From the NCBI GenBank assembly GCA_002708995.1, contig PAPT01000018.1, positions 56,962 through 120,961 of the forward strand: a DNA stretch of 64,000 bases, written 5' to 3'. A model generated the notes under the pieces. That model had not been told where the DNA came from. It was given only the letters and a program-made list of their open reading frames with translations, and did not search any database. Origin of the DNA: Geminicoccus sp. (GTDB taxonomy: Bacteria > Pseudomonadota > Alphaproteobacteria > UBA7985). Below are positions 25,820 to 34,101 of the stretch, in pieces (the first letter of the stretch is position 1; each line of letters starts with the position of its first letter). The position numbers and the translations under genes are program-made.

Positions 25820-27004
25820 TCAGCCTCGGTTGATGGTGGCGTCGTGCTCCTCGGCCCAGGCCTCGACCCGCGGGTTGAGAACCCGGAACCACAGCGGCGG
25901 GATCAGCGCCAGCAGGAAGGTCCCCGGATAGCCGGTGGGCAGATGCGGGACGTCGTCGAAGGTACGGAGCACCTGATAATCCCGCCAGGCGTGGGCATGG
26001 TGATCACTGTGGCGCTGGAGGTTGAACAGCAGCGCGTTGGACAGCCACTGGTCGGCGTTCCAGGAATGGATCGGGCGCACTGGCTCGTAGCGGCCCTTGT
26101 CGTTGAGTGCCCGGCCCAACCCGTAGTGTTCGACGTAGTTGGCCTGGGTCAGCATGAGCCAGCAGATCAGGTGGTGCAGGGCCAGCAGCGGCAGCATGAT
26201 CCAGCCAAAGGCGAGGATCAGCGGCGCGGCGAGCAGGGCGCTCAGCCCCCAGATCTGCAGCAACTGGTTGGTGGGGTGCCAGAACCCGCGCTGCTTGGCC
26301 TTGAGGCGGCGAGCCTCGATCTGCACTGCCCCGATGATGGCCCCGGGGACTTCGCGCAGGGCAAAGGCGTAGAAGCCCTCGCCGAAGCGGGCACTGGCGC
26401 AGTCCTCGGGCGTGGCGACGCGGCTGTGATGGCCGGTGTTGTGCTCGAGGGTGAAGTGGCCGTAACCGACCAGCGCGTTGGCGATCTTGGCCGCGCGCCG
26501 GTCGAGCTTCTTGCCCGAATGGCCCAGTTCGTGGCCGACGTTGATCAACGTGCCGTGGAACAGTGCCGCGCCCGCCACCAGCACGAGCGTTGCCAGCGGT
26601 CCGCCATAGCCCGCCGACGACGGCTCGCTGGCCCAGGCGTTGATCCAAAGCCCGGCCGTGATCAGTACGGCGTAGATGCTCGCCGCGTAGATCGGAACGG
26701 TCAGATACAGCAGCGCCTTGAAAAACGGGTCACGCCCGGCGCGTTGCTCCTGCTCGGGGCTGAGGTTGAACCCATCACGCCCGCAGGCGAGGTCCAGCAG
26801 CGGGATCAGGCCGTAGAGGATCACCGGCAGGCTCAGCGCCAGCCAGGGCTGGTCCCAGACCCAGATCAGCGTCAGTACCCCCGGCGCGATCAGCGCGGTG
26901 ACAAAGCCGACCAGCCAGCGGACCCGGAAGGCGCGGGGCAGGAGGACTTGCGACGGGGGCTTGGTCGCCGGGCTCGTCGCTGGGTTGGTCGCGGGCTTGG
27001 TCAT
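25820..27004 (-). CDS. alkB: Alkane 1-monooxygenase (membrane di-iron, AlkB family)
   Basis: This membrane-bound enzyme hydroxylates the terminal carbon of medium-chain alkanes, using electrons from rubredoxin. The four diagnostic motifs are present in order: HELGHSG, EHNTGHHSRV, NYVEHYGLGR and LQRHSDHHAHAW. Six or so transmembrane helices surround them. The track start at 27115 adds 37 residues without membrane character, and the Met at 27004 gives a normal 394-residue protein. No rubredoxin gene is adjacent. It converges on the ATP-grasp gene with 33 bp between stops, and is divergent from the curlin genes. Confidence 0.9.
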   Translation of the reverse strand: MTKPATNPATSPATKPPSQVLLPRAFRVRWLVGFVTALIAPGVLTLIWVWDQPWLALSLPVILYGLIPLLDLACGRDGFNLSPEQEQRAGRDPFFKALLYLTVPIYAASIYAVLITAGLWINAWASEPSSAGYGGPLATLVLVAGAALFHGTLINVGHELGHSGKKLDRRAAKIANALVGYGHFTLEHNTGHHSRVATPEDCASARFGEGFYAFALREVPGAIIGAVQIEARRLKAKQRGFWHPTNQLLQIWGLSALLAAPLILAFGWIMLPLLALHHLICWLMLTQANYVEHYGLGRALNDKGRYEPVRPIHSWNADQWLSNALLFNLQRHSDHHAHAWRDYQVLRTFDDVPHLPTGYPGTFLLALIPPLWFRVLNPRVEAWAEEHDATINRG

Positions 27005-27170
27005 AGCCTGACTGTGCGAAACCAGCCTGCGGGCGTCAAGCTTAGGGCGGCAGGCGCGACAATGCGCAAGGGCTGCGCGCGGCGCGGCGTTCACCGTGGC
27101 GGTACTGGTGAACAAGCCTCTAGCTGGTCAATATCACCCAAAACGAGAAATAAAAAATCCTGACGACACC

Positions 27171-27176
27171 TATAAT
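27171..27176 (+). promoter_or_regulatory. Candidate -10 box in the alkB-curlin divergent spacer
   Basis: TATAAT lies in an AT-rich part of the 393-bp spacer between alkB and the first curlin gene, but no convincing -35 box is seen. The rest of the spacer becomes C/T-rich toward the curlin start, and no ORF in it looks real. Confidence 0.35.
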
Positions 27177-27397
27177 GGTCAGATTATTTCACCGCTGACA
27201 TCGCTGAAATACCGGGAAAACAGCCGTTTCCTTTGTTCAAGCGGCGGACAAGCGGGCGTTACGGAAGCCTGCGAAAACCCTCCTCGTCAACCACGACGTC
27301 CTTTCCACTCTCCTAACCATGCAACCTCCCTTCCTCCCTTCCTCCCGTCTCTTCTTCTCCACCACACAGTCCAAGACCCCATCAAAGGAACAAACCC

Positions 27398-27850
27398 ATG
27401 CTTCTCAAATCTGCCCTCAAAGTCGCTGCTGCTTCTGCTGCTGTCCTCGTGGCTTCGACCACCGTCGCGACCAGTGCACAGGCCTTCTGGTTCAATACCG
27501 TCAACATCAACCAGTATGGCTTCGACAACGCCATTGCCGGATCGCAGACCGGCCTCTTCAACCACATCGAATTCTGGCAGGACGGTGCCTGGAACACCGC
27601 CGTCACAGCACAGGACGGCGCGGGCAACGTCATTGCCATCGGCCAATCCGGCTTTGGTAATCAGGCCTATGGCGACCAGTTCGGCGACTGCAATGTCTCC
27701 GGGATCGGTCAGTTCGGCGGCGGTCACTACGCCGAGACCAACCAGAGCGGCGACTGCAACGCTGTTGCGGTTCTGCAGTTCGGTTCCGGTCAGTCGACCA
27801 CGGCCAACCAGGTCGGCTCCGGCAACTCAGCCGTGATCATCCAGTATTAA
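27398..27850 (+). CDS. Curlin-repeat secreted protein (CsgA/CsgB-like), first copy
   Basis: This 150-residue protein has a signal peptide (cleaved near residue 29, after TVATSAQA) and curlin-like repeats. The glutamine-glycine-asparagine pattern recurs about every 22 residues, as in IGQSGFGNQAYGDQFGDCN, IGQFGGGHYAE and LQFGSGQSTTANQVGSGN. Proteins of this kind build extracellular amyloid fibres. Two Cys occur in equivalent repeat positions (GDCN twice), which is uncommon in CsgA. A strong AAAGGAA ribosome site precedes the ATG. The secretion genes csgEFG are not in the window. Confidence 0.8.
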   Translation: MLLKSALKVAAASAAVLVASTTVATSAQAFWFNTVNINQYGFDNAIAGSQTGLFNHIEFWQDGAWNTAVTAQDGAGNVIAIGQSGFGNQAYGDQFGDCNVSGIGQFGGGHYAETNQSGDCNAVAVLQFGSGQSTTANQVGSGNSAVIIQY

Positions 27851-27910
27851 GCGCCCCCTGCGCCCGGGGACGGGGCGGGGCTGGTCCGTTGTAAATGTGC
27901 GGCCGACTGG

Positions 27911-27984
27911 CCCCACCTCCCTCTCTATCACTTTTTCTCTCTGCCTCTTCCTCCTCCTCTCTTTCTCTCTCTCTCTCTCTCTTT
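27911..27984 (+). repeat. Polypyrimidine/(CT)n tract in the second curlin leader
   Basis: Almost every base from 27911 to 27984 is C or T, ending in an uninterrupted CT dinucleotide run just before the AAGGAA ribosome site of the second curlin gene. A similar C/T-rich leader (about 27323-27363) precedes the first curlin gene. The CT run could be unstable in length. Confidence 0.85.
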
Positions 27985-28001
27985 GCTCAAGGAACCCCGC
28001 C

Positions 28002-28436
28002 ATGTCTTTCTCGCTCAAAACCCTCAAAATCGCCGGCGCTGCAGCCGTTGCTTCTCTCTCGCTCGCCGGGATGAACACAGCTGCCCAGGCCGACGCCCAA
28101 CTCTCTGGTCAACTCTCCATCGGTATCCAGGGCTCGAACGCCGAAGAAAACGCGGCCATCGCCAACGGCCTGTTTCTCTACGCCCTGTTTCAGGGGTTGA
28201 ATGGTGATACCGCCATGCTGCAGCAGCTTGGCAACGGCAACGCCGCGAGCCTGTCACAGGGCGGCTTCGGCAACTTTGCTATCGTCGAACAGAATGGCGA
28301 TGGTCATACGGCGAACCTGGATCAATCCGGCAACCAGAATGCCTTCGGCCTGTTCCAGTTCGGTGAAGGTACCACCGGCCACGTCAGCCAGTCGGGCAAC
28401 GGCCAGTCTGGCCTGCTGTTCCAGCTTGGGTTCTGA
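28002..28436 (+). CDS. Curlin-repeat secreted protein, second copy
   Basis: This 144-residue protein has a signal peptide (about residues 1-30, ending NTAAQA) and curlin-type repeats in its C-terminal half, for example LQQLGNGNAASLSQGGFGN, VEQNGDGHTANLDQSGNQN and VSQSGNGQSGLLFQLGF. The region before the repeats (QLSIGIQGSNAEENAAIA) is not repetitive. The ORF track begins at 27897 in the CT tract, but the ATG at 28002 has an AAGGAA site and a proper signal peptide. It lies 150 bp after the first copy, and the pair may act as major and nucleator subunits. Confidence 0.8.
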   Translation: MSFSLKTLKIAGAAAVASLSLAGMNTAAQADAQLSGQLSIGIQGSNAEENAAIANGLFLYALFQGLNGDTAMLQQLGNGNAASLSQGGFGNFAIVEQNGDGHTANLDQSGNQNAFGLFQFGEGTTGHVSQSGNGQSGLLFQLGF

Positions 28437-28471
28437 TCCCAAGTTCCAGCCCCAGCCCCACCTTGGTCTAT

Positions 28472-28680
28472 GGTTGCGTGCTCGATTTGACGCCGCTTCG
28501 CGGCTTACAAATCTCCTGCGCGCAGTTAAACGGACAGGCCGCGTTACATTCGGCCTGACGTCTTTTTGCATTTTCTAAAAAAATGCGCGCGGGAGGGCCG
28601 AAGGCTGCGAAGCGGTCGAGACAAGGTCGGCGCAACTTCTTTCAGTAGACACTCAAGACGCTTCGCTTTGAGTGTTGCTG
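28472..28680 (+). repeat. Dispersed intergenic repeat, copy A
   Basis: This stretch matches 49263-49480 closely: the first 67 bases or so differ at only a few positions, and both copies contain GCAGTTAAACGGACAGGCCG. The similarity continues more weakly to a GCAACTTCTTTCAGT block and a TTTGAGTGT end. A shorter third copy starts at 36965. Each copy begins just after a rightward gene and carries or adjoins a terminator hairpin. The short ORFs in it are probably spurious. Confidence 0.85.
28536..28567 (+). terminator. Terminator hairpin inside repeat copy A
   Basis: AGGCCG and CGGCCT pair across 9 nt and are followed after a few bases by five T. It should end the curlin transcript. The equivalent site in copy B has a 7-bp stem and six T. 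Confidence 0.65.
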
Positions 28681-28700
28681 CATCGAGGAACTCCAACGCG

Positions 28701-28856
28701 CTCACAGCGCAGCGTTTTGAGCGCAAAGAAAATACGCCGCACACAGCGCAGCGTTTTGAGCGCAAGGAAAATACGTCGCTCACAGCGCAGCGTTTTGAGC
28801 GCAAGGAAAATACGTCGCTCACAGCGCAGCGTTTTGAGCGCAACGGAAAGACGCCT
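28701..28856. repeat. 39-bp direct tandem repeat, four copies
   Basis: Four contiguous 39-bp units start at 28701, 28740, 28779 and 28818. All contain ACAGCGCAGCGTTTTGAGCG. Units 2 and 3 differ at one base, while units 1 and 4 are slightly more diverged. There are no spacers between units. The array sits directly behind dispersed repeat copy A. Since 39 is a multiple of three, all frames stay open through it, which creates the artefact ORFs in the track. Confidence 0.95.
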
Positions 28857-28930
28857 TTCTGTCAAAGACGACGCCAGCCACGCCGGTTTCAGACGTGCTC
28901 CCACCGGGACTTTGGTCTATTGCACGCCCT

Positions 28931-29875
28931 ATGACGCTCAACCCAACCCAGTCCGTGCTGCGCGCCGACATCCTCTGGGGTGCCGGACTGATGGTAATTT
29001 TCAGCCTACTCGCCCCGGTCCAGGATACGCTGGTCAAACTGGCCACAGATCATGTCTCCAGTGGCGTCATCGCTTTTTCACGGTTTTTCATCCAAGCGCT
29101 GATCCTCGTGCCGCTGGTTGCGCTGCGCTGGGGCCCCTCACGCCTGTGGCCACAGCGCGCGCCGCATCTTCATGCGCTGCGTGGCGTGCTGATGGCGACT
29201 CTGACGGTTATGTTCACCACTGCACTTGAGAGCATGTACGTCGCCGATGCCATCGCGATTTTCTTCGTCGAGCCGATGATCGTCACCCTGCTGGGCGGGT
29301 TGATACTGCGTGAGCAAGTTGGCTGGCGGCGCTACGTGGCCTGTGCGGTCGGCTTCGTCGGCGCGCTGCTGGTGATCCAGCCCAGCTTCGAGGAGCTTGG
29401 CTGGGTGGCGTTCCTGCCGCTGGGGGTGGCGTTGCTGTTCTCGATCTACCTGATCCTGACCCGACAGCTGGCGCAACATGAAGAACCCGTGGCAATGCAG
29501 GCCTACACCGGCGTCACGGGACTGGTGTTTCTCGGCGCGATCCTCATGGTGCTGGATCCGCTGGGCTCAACGACCTTTGCCCTGACCCCGCCCAGCCGCT
29601 ACGCGCTGATGCTACTCGGAGGCATGGGATTGATTGCGACCTTCAACCACCTTCTGCTGGTGCAGGCCTTCCGTCGTGCGCCGGCGTCGGTGCTGGCGCC
29701 GATCCAGTATCTGGAGATTGTCACGGGCGTGCTGCTGGGGTGGATGATCTGGGCTTACGTGCCCAATGCCCTGAAGTGGGCTGGGATCGCCATTATCGTG
29801 GCTTCGGGGCTCTATATCGTCTGGCGCGAGAGCCGCCGCAGTCAGGCGGCAACTAAGCCGCCAGCCCGGCACTAA
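28931..29875 (+). CDS. DMT-superfamily (EamA) transporter
   Basis: This 314-residue inner-membrane protein has ten predicted helices arranged as two EamA repeats (about residues 10-140 and 150-300). Typical features are the RFFIQALILVPLVALRW region, the FFVEPMIVTLLGGLILREQVGWRR signature in repeat 1 and its counterpart PIQYLEIVTGVLLGWMIW in repeat 2. Members export amino acids, metabolites or drugs, and the substrate is unknown. The ATG at 28931 is preferred over the TTG at 28895 because the first helix follows it directly. It stands alone after the repeat region. Confidence 0.85.
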   Translation: MTLNPTQSVLRADILWGAGLMVIFSLLAPVQDTLVKLATDHVSSGVIAFSRFFIQALILVPLVALRWGPSRLWPQRAPHLHALRGVLMATLTVMFTTALESMYVADAIAIFFVEPMIVTLLGGLILREQVGWRRYVACAVGFVGALLVIQPSFEELGWVAFLPLGVALLFSIYLILTRQLAQHEEPVAMQAYTGVTGLVFLGAILMVLDPLGSTTFALTPPSRYALMLLGGMGLIATFNHLLLVQAFRRAPASVLAPIQYLEIVTGVLLGWMIWAYVPNALKWAGIAIIVASGLYIVWRESRRSQAATKPPARH

Positions 29876-30060
29876 GCCCCACCGCACTCACCAACAGGCC
29901 CACCAGCAGGTCCGCCATCTGGCTTGCTTTTTCGGGCCGCCGAGCAAAGTTGCGTTTCAGGGGTTCCATCTAAAGCCGAAGACCGGCACAGTCCGGTCCT
30001 GAGATAATCTGCTGGCCACACCAGCCAGCCGGCCAATACAGACCTAAGGGAGAGACGGTC

Positions 30061-31560
30061 ATGCGTCAGGTCCAGCATTTCATCAACGGCGCCCACGTGG
30101 CGGGAGCCGGTAAGCGCAAGGGGGACATCTACAACCCCAACACCGGCGAAATTCAGGCGCAGGTCGATCTGGCCGACGCCAGCGTGTTGCAGCAGGCCAT
30201 CGCCGCCGCCGCTGCCGCCCAGCCGGAGTGGGCCGCCGTGAACCCTCAGCGTCGTGCGCGGGTGATGTTCAAGCTCAAGGAACTGGTCGAGGCCAATGCG
30301 AATGAGCTGGCCGAACTGCTCTCCTCGGAGCACGGCAAGGTCATCGCGGACGCCCACGGCGACATCCAGCGTGGACTCGAGGTGGTCGAACTCGCCTGTG
30401 GCATCCCGCAGATGTCCAAGGGCGAATACACCAACGCCGCTGGCCCGGGAATCGACGTCTACTCCATGCGCCAGCCGCTGGGTGTGACGGCAGGGATCAC
30501 CCCGTTCAACTTTCCGGCCATGATCCCGATGTGGATGTTCTCGCTGTCGATCGCCATGGGCAACACCTTCATCCTCAAGCCTTCGGAAAAGGTCCCCTCC
30601 GTGCCGGTCCGGCTCGCCGAGCTGTTCATGGAAGCGGGCGGCCCGGCCGGCGTGCTCAACGTCGTCCACGGCGACAAGGAAGCAGTCGATGGCCTGCTGC
30701 AGGCGCCCGAAGTCCGCGCCATCTCCTTCGTCGGCTCTTCGGACATCGCCCACTATGTCTACATGAACGGCACCGCCAACGGCAAGCGGATGCAGTGCAT
30801 GGGCGGGGCCAAGAACCATGGCATCATCATGCCCGACGCCAATATGGATCAGGCGGTCAAGGATATCGTCGGCGCGGCCTACGGCTCGGCTGGCGAGCGC
30901 TGCATGGCGCTGCCGGTGGCTGTCACTGTCGGCGACCGCACCGGTGACGAATTCGTCGAGCGTATGATCGATGCCGCCCGCGGGCTCAAAGTCGGTGTTT
31001 CGACCGACCCCGAGGCCCACTACGGCCCCGTGATCTCGGAAGTGCACAAGAACAAGGTCGAAGGCATGATCCAGATGGGCGTGGACGAAGGCGCCGACCT
31101 GCTGCTCGACGGCCGTGGCCTTAAGCTGCAGGGCAACGAGGGCGGCTACTTCATCGGCCCGAGCCTGTTCGACAACGTCAAGCCAGGGATGGAAACCTAT
31201 CACGAGGAGATCTTCGGCCCAGTGCTGCAGGTCATGCGCGTGGGTACGCTCGAAGAAGCTGCAGCGCTGCCCAGTCAGCACCAATACGGTAACGGTGTCG
31301 CCATCTTTACCCAGGACGGCCGGGCTGCGCGCGAATTCGCCAGCCAGGTCAACGTCGGCATGGTTGGGATCAACGTACCGATCCCGGTGCCAGTCTCCTA
31401 CCACTCCTTCGGCGGCTGGAAGCGCTCAGCCTTCGGCGACCATAACCAGTACGGGATGGAGGGCATCCGGTTCTGGAGCCAGGTCAAGACCGTTACCCAG
31501 CGCTGGCCGGGCACCGAGAACATCGGCGACCAGGCCTTCATCATCCCGACCATGAGCTAG
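30061..31560 (+). CDS. mmsA: Methylmalonate-semialdehyde dehydrogenase (CoA-acylating)
   Basis: This enzyme converts methylmalonate semialdehyde, from valine or thymine breakdown, to propionyl-CoA. It is an aldehyde dehydrogenase branch that lacks the usual general-base glutamate. Here the position reads CMGGAKNHGIIMPDA instead of ELGGK, which is diagnostic. The nucleophilic Cys sits in GSAGERCMALPVAV. Other landmarks are GVTAGITPFNFPAMIPMW and the final SYHSFGGWKRSAFGD. The length of 499 residues is standard, and a TAAGGGAGAG site precedes the ATG. It leads a set with acyl-CoA dehydrogenase and mmsB. Confidence 0.93.
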   Translation: MRQVQHFINGAHVAGAGKRKGDIYNPNTGEIQAQVDLADASVLQQAIAAAAAAQPEWAAVNPQRRARVMFKLKELVEANANELAELLSSEHGKVIADAHGDIQRGLEVVELACGIPQMSKGEYTNAAGPGIDVYSMRQPLGVTAGITPFNFPAMIPMWMFSLSIAMGNTFILKPSEKVPSVPVRLAELFMEAGGPAGVLNVVHGDKEAVDGLLQAPEVRAISFVGSSDIAHYVYMNGTANGKRMQCMGGAKNHGIIMPDANMDQAVKDIVGAAYGSAGERCMALPVAVTVGDRTGDEFVERMIDAARGLKVGVSTDPEAHYGPVISEVHKNKVEGMIQMGVDEGADLLLDGRGLKLQGNEGGYFIGPSLFDNVKPGMETYHEEIFGPVLQVMRVGTLEEAAALPSQHQYGNGVAIFTQDGRAAREFASQVNVGMVGINVPIPVPVSYHSFGGWKRSAFGDHNQYGMEGIRFWSQVKTVTQRWPGTENIGDQAFIIPTMS

Positions 31561-31601
31561 GCCTGCACTGGGCAGGCGGGACAGGCGAGGCAGGCGGCAT
31601 A

Positions 31602-32804
31602 GTGTCCGGGGATGACGTTGCAAAGGCGGCGGCCGAGGGACTATTCCCCCTGAGCGACGAACAGCGGCTGGTGGTCGACACCGCCGCCGCTGTCACCCAC
31701 GAGCGCCTGCGACCGCACGCCCGGGACTGGGACCGCCAACGACACCTGGACCGACCGACGCTGGAGGCGCTTTGCGCGCTTGGCTTCGGCGGCATCTACA
31801 CCCGGCCTGAATTCGGCGGCTCTGGCATGGGGCGGCTGGATGCCGTGCTGGTGTTCGAGCAACTGGCTGGGGGCTGCGTTTCGCACGCGGCCTTTCTCTC
31901 GATCCACAATATGGTCGCTTGGATGATCGATCGCTTCGGCGACGACGACCAGCGCGCGCGTTTCGTCCCCGACCTGACGGCGGGTCGGCGCATCGGCTCC
32001 TACGGCCTGACCGAGCCCGACCACGGCTCGGACGCGGCCAACCTGACCACCCGCGCTCGGCAGGATGGCGCACATTTTGTACTCGACGGCGCCAAGGTGT
32101 TCATCTCCGGGGCCGGCTTTTCCGACCTCTACGTGGTGATGGCCCGGTCCGAGGGGCCGGGGTCCGGCGCCGCCGGGATTTCCGCCTTCGTGGTCGAGGC
32201 GGACACCGCCGGGCTCAGTTTCGGGCCCAACGAGCTCAAGATGGGCTGGAATGCCCAACCTACGGCAATGGTTCGCTTCGAGGGCTGCCGGATCCCGGCC
32301 GCCAATCGCATCGGTGGCCCGGGGCAGGGCTTCCGCTTTGCCATGGAGGGGCTCAACGGCGGACGGCTGAACATCGCCGCCTGCTCGCTGGGCGGGGCGC
32401 AGGAAGCCTTCGAGCGGGCGCTGCGCTACAGCCGCGAGCGAGAGCAGTTCGGGCAGGCCATTGGTGACTTCCAGAACACGGCTTTCAAGCTCGCCGACAT
32501 GGACACACAGCTCGACGCCTCGCGCCTGCTGCTGTACTCGGCCGCGCGGGCCTTTGATGCCGCGGGCGAGGGCAGCAGCACCGACCCCGGCCTGATCGCC
32601 CACGCCGCCAAGGCCAAACGCTTCGTCACCGACGCCTGCTTCGACGTCGCCAACCAGGCGCTGCAGATCCACGGCGGCTATGGTTATCTCGCAGACTATG
32701 AAATCGAGCGCATCGTGCGCGACCTGCGCGTGCACCAGATCCTCGAGGGCACCAATGAAATCATGCGGCTGATCATCGCCCGCGCGCTCGATGACCGCTT
32801 TTGA
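31602..32804 (+). CDS. Isobutyryl-CoA-type acyl-CoA dehydrogenase
   Basis: This FAD enzyme desaturates acyl-CoA. Between mmsA and mmsB the likely substrate is isobutyryl-CoA in valine degradation. The 400 residues show the full family pattern: SYGLTEPDHGSDAANL near 130, KVFISGAGFSDLYVVMARS, RYSREREQFGQAIGDFQ and the C-terminal IHGGYGYLADYEIERIVRDL followed by ILEGTNEIMR, where the catalytic Glu is expected. It begins at GTG, 41 bp after mmsA. Confidence 0.87.
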   Translation: MSGDDVAKAAAEGLFPLSDEQRLVVDTAAAVTHERLRPHARDWDRQRHLDRPTLEALCALGFGGIYTRPEFGGSGMGRLDAVLVFEQLAGGCVSHAAFLSIHNMVAWMIDRFGDDDQRARFVPDLTAGRRIGSYGLTEPDHGSDAANLTTRARQDGAHFVLDGAKVFISGAGFSDLYVVMARSEGPGSGAAGISAFVVEADTAGLSFGPNELKMGWNAQPTAMVRFEGCRIPAANRIGGPGQGFRFAMEGLNGGRLNIAACSLGGAQEAFERALRYSREREQFGQAIGDFQNTAFKLADMDTQLDASRLLLYSAARAFDAAGEGSSTDPGLIAHAAKAKRFVTDACFDVANQALQIHGGYGYLADYEIERIVRDLRVHQILEGTNEIMRLIIARALDDRF

Positions 32805-32892
32805 GGCTGGACCCGGCGTCTCAGTCGGAGCAGGCGAAGGTGCAGGCGCGAGGCCAGCCAGATACGAGCAACTGCTTGAAGGAGACCATTCC

Positions 32893-33801
32893 ATGACACG
32901 CATCGCCTTCATCGGCCTGGGCAACATGGGCTCAGGCATGTGCGCCAACCTCTGCCGGGCAGGCTTCGAGGTCTGTGCCTATGACCTGGTGCCCGAAGCC
33001 CTCGAGCGTGCAGTGCAGGCGGGGGCTCAGACGGCGGGACGTGCGGCCGAGGCCGCCGCCGGTGCTGATGTGGTGATCTCCATGCTGCCCGCCGGCGAGC
33101 ACGTGCTCGACCTGTACTTTGGTGCTGGTGGGGTTGCAGCGGCGGTCGCAGCCCAGTCGGAAACCCGGTCCGAGGCACTGCTGATTGACTGTTCCACCAT
33201 CGCGGTGGCGCAGGCGCGGGAAGCGATCGAGCGCGCAGCAGCCATGGGGCTGACCATGCTCGACGCCCCGGTTTCGGGCGGGGTGGCGGCGGCGGCGGTG
33301 GGCGGCCTGACCTTCATGGTCGGCGGTTCGACCGACGGCTTCGCTCGCGCTCAGCCCGTGCTCGCGCCCATGGCGGGCAACATCTTCCACGCCGGTGAAG
33401 CCGGCAACGGGCAGGCGGCCAAAATCGCCAACAACATGCTGCTCGGGATCTCGATGATCGCTACCTGCGAGGCTTTCAATCTGGCTGAATCGCTGGGGCT
33501 GGATGCCCAGACCTTCTTCGATATCTCCAGCAAGGCCTCGGGGCAGTGCTGGTCGATGACTACCTATTGTCCGGCACCGGGGCCGGTGCCGACCGCACCA
33601 TCGAACCAGGACTACCAGCCGGGGTTCTCTGTCGCCATGATGCTCAAGGATCTGCAGCTGGCCACAGCTGCCGCTGCGGCCAATGACGCGCCGGTCGATT
33701 TCGGCCGCGCTGCGGAGCAGGCCTACGCCGCGCTCGCCGCCGATGGCCACGATCAGCGTGATTTTTCGGTGCCGATGCTGGCGCTCAAGGGCGTGCTCTG
33801 A
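32893..33801 (+). CDS. mmsB: 3-hydroxyisobutyrate dehydrogenase
   Basis: This NAD-dependent enzyme oxidises 3-hydroxyisobutyrate to methylmalonate semialdehyde, which mmsA then uses. The 302 residues contain the Rossmann motif IAFIGLGNMGSGMCANL, the substrate motif LDAPVSGGVAAAAVGGLTF and the catalytic-lysine region GNGQAAKIANNMLLG. The ORF track begins at 32791, overlapping the previous gene, but the ATG at 32893 follows an AAGGAG site and starts directly at the fold. The 3-hydroxyisobutyryl-CoA hydrolase needed between the two neighbours is not seen here. Confidence 0.92.
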   Translation: MTRIAFIGLGNMGSGMCANLCRAGFEVCAYDLVPEALERAVQAGAQTAGRAAEAAAGADVVISMLPAGEHVLDLYFGAGGVAAAVAAQSETRSEALLIDCSTIAVAQAREAIERAAAMGLTMLDAPVSGGVAAAAVGGLTFMVGGSTDGFARAQPVLAPMAGNIFHAGEAGNGQAAKIANNMLLGISMIATCEAFNLAESLGLDAQTFFDISSKASGQCWSMTTYCPAPGPVPTAPSNQDYQPGFSVAMMLKDLQLATAAAAANDAPVDFGRAAEQAYAALAADGHDQRDFSVPMLALKGVL

Positions 33802-33885
33802 CCTGGCGCGGGGGGCTTCGATGCTCGAGAGGCGCTCGGCCCTCGCGCTTGCCGTCGGCGCGATGGGGGGACAGGCTCCGGATTG

Positions 33886-33968
33886 TCTGCGACTGCGACT
33901 GCGACTGTGACTGCGACTGCGACTGAGACTTTGAATGCTACTGCTACTGCGACTTTGACTGCGACAGT
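33886..33968. repeat. Degenerate GACTGC hexanucleotide repeat in the gap after mmsB
   Basis: Units of the type CTGCGACTGCGACTGTGACT recur with small changes over about 80 bases in the 300-bp spacer between mmsB and the next acyl-CoA dehydrogenase. It ends in a GCGCCA-rich stretch. On the minus strand it gives a meaningless Val-Ala ORF. Nothing else is recognised in this spacer. Confidence 0.85.
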
Positions 33969-34101
33969 GGCGCAGTGCTGATCACTGTCCTTGCCAGCGC
34001 CAGCGCCATCGCCATTGCCAGCGGGTGCAGGCTTTGCCAGTGTGTTGCGACGCCGCCAATACCCCGATTTCCGGCCCCAACTTCCCGAGGAGGACGCGTC
34101 C

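Noticed and set aside
25811-27163. 450-aa ORF on the plus strand
   Set aside because: It is a shadow of alkB, whose four histidine motifs on the minus strand are unmistakable.
28701-28856. CRISPR array
   Set aside because: The 39-bp units are directly contiguous with no spacers, and no cas genes are present.
28566-29229. ORFs through the tandem repeat (28566-28934 +, 28672-29229 +, 28544-28843 -)
   Set aside because: They stay open only because the repeat unit is a multiple of three. They have no family features, and one overlaps the real DMT transporter.
29872-31404. 510-aa ORF on the minus strand
   Set aside because: It is antisense to mmsA. Its His/Asp-rich composition is that of a high-GC shadow frame.
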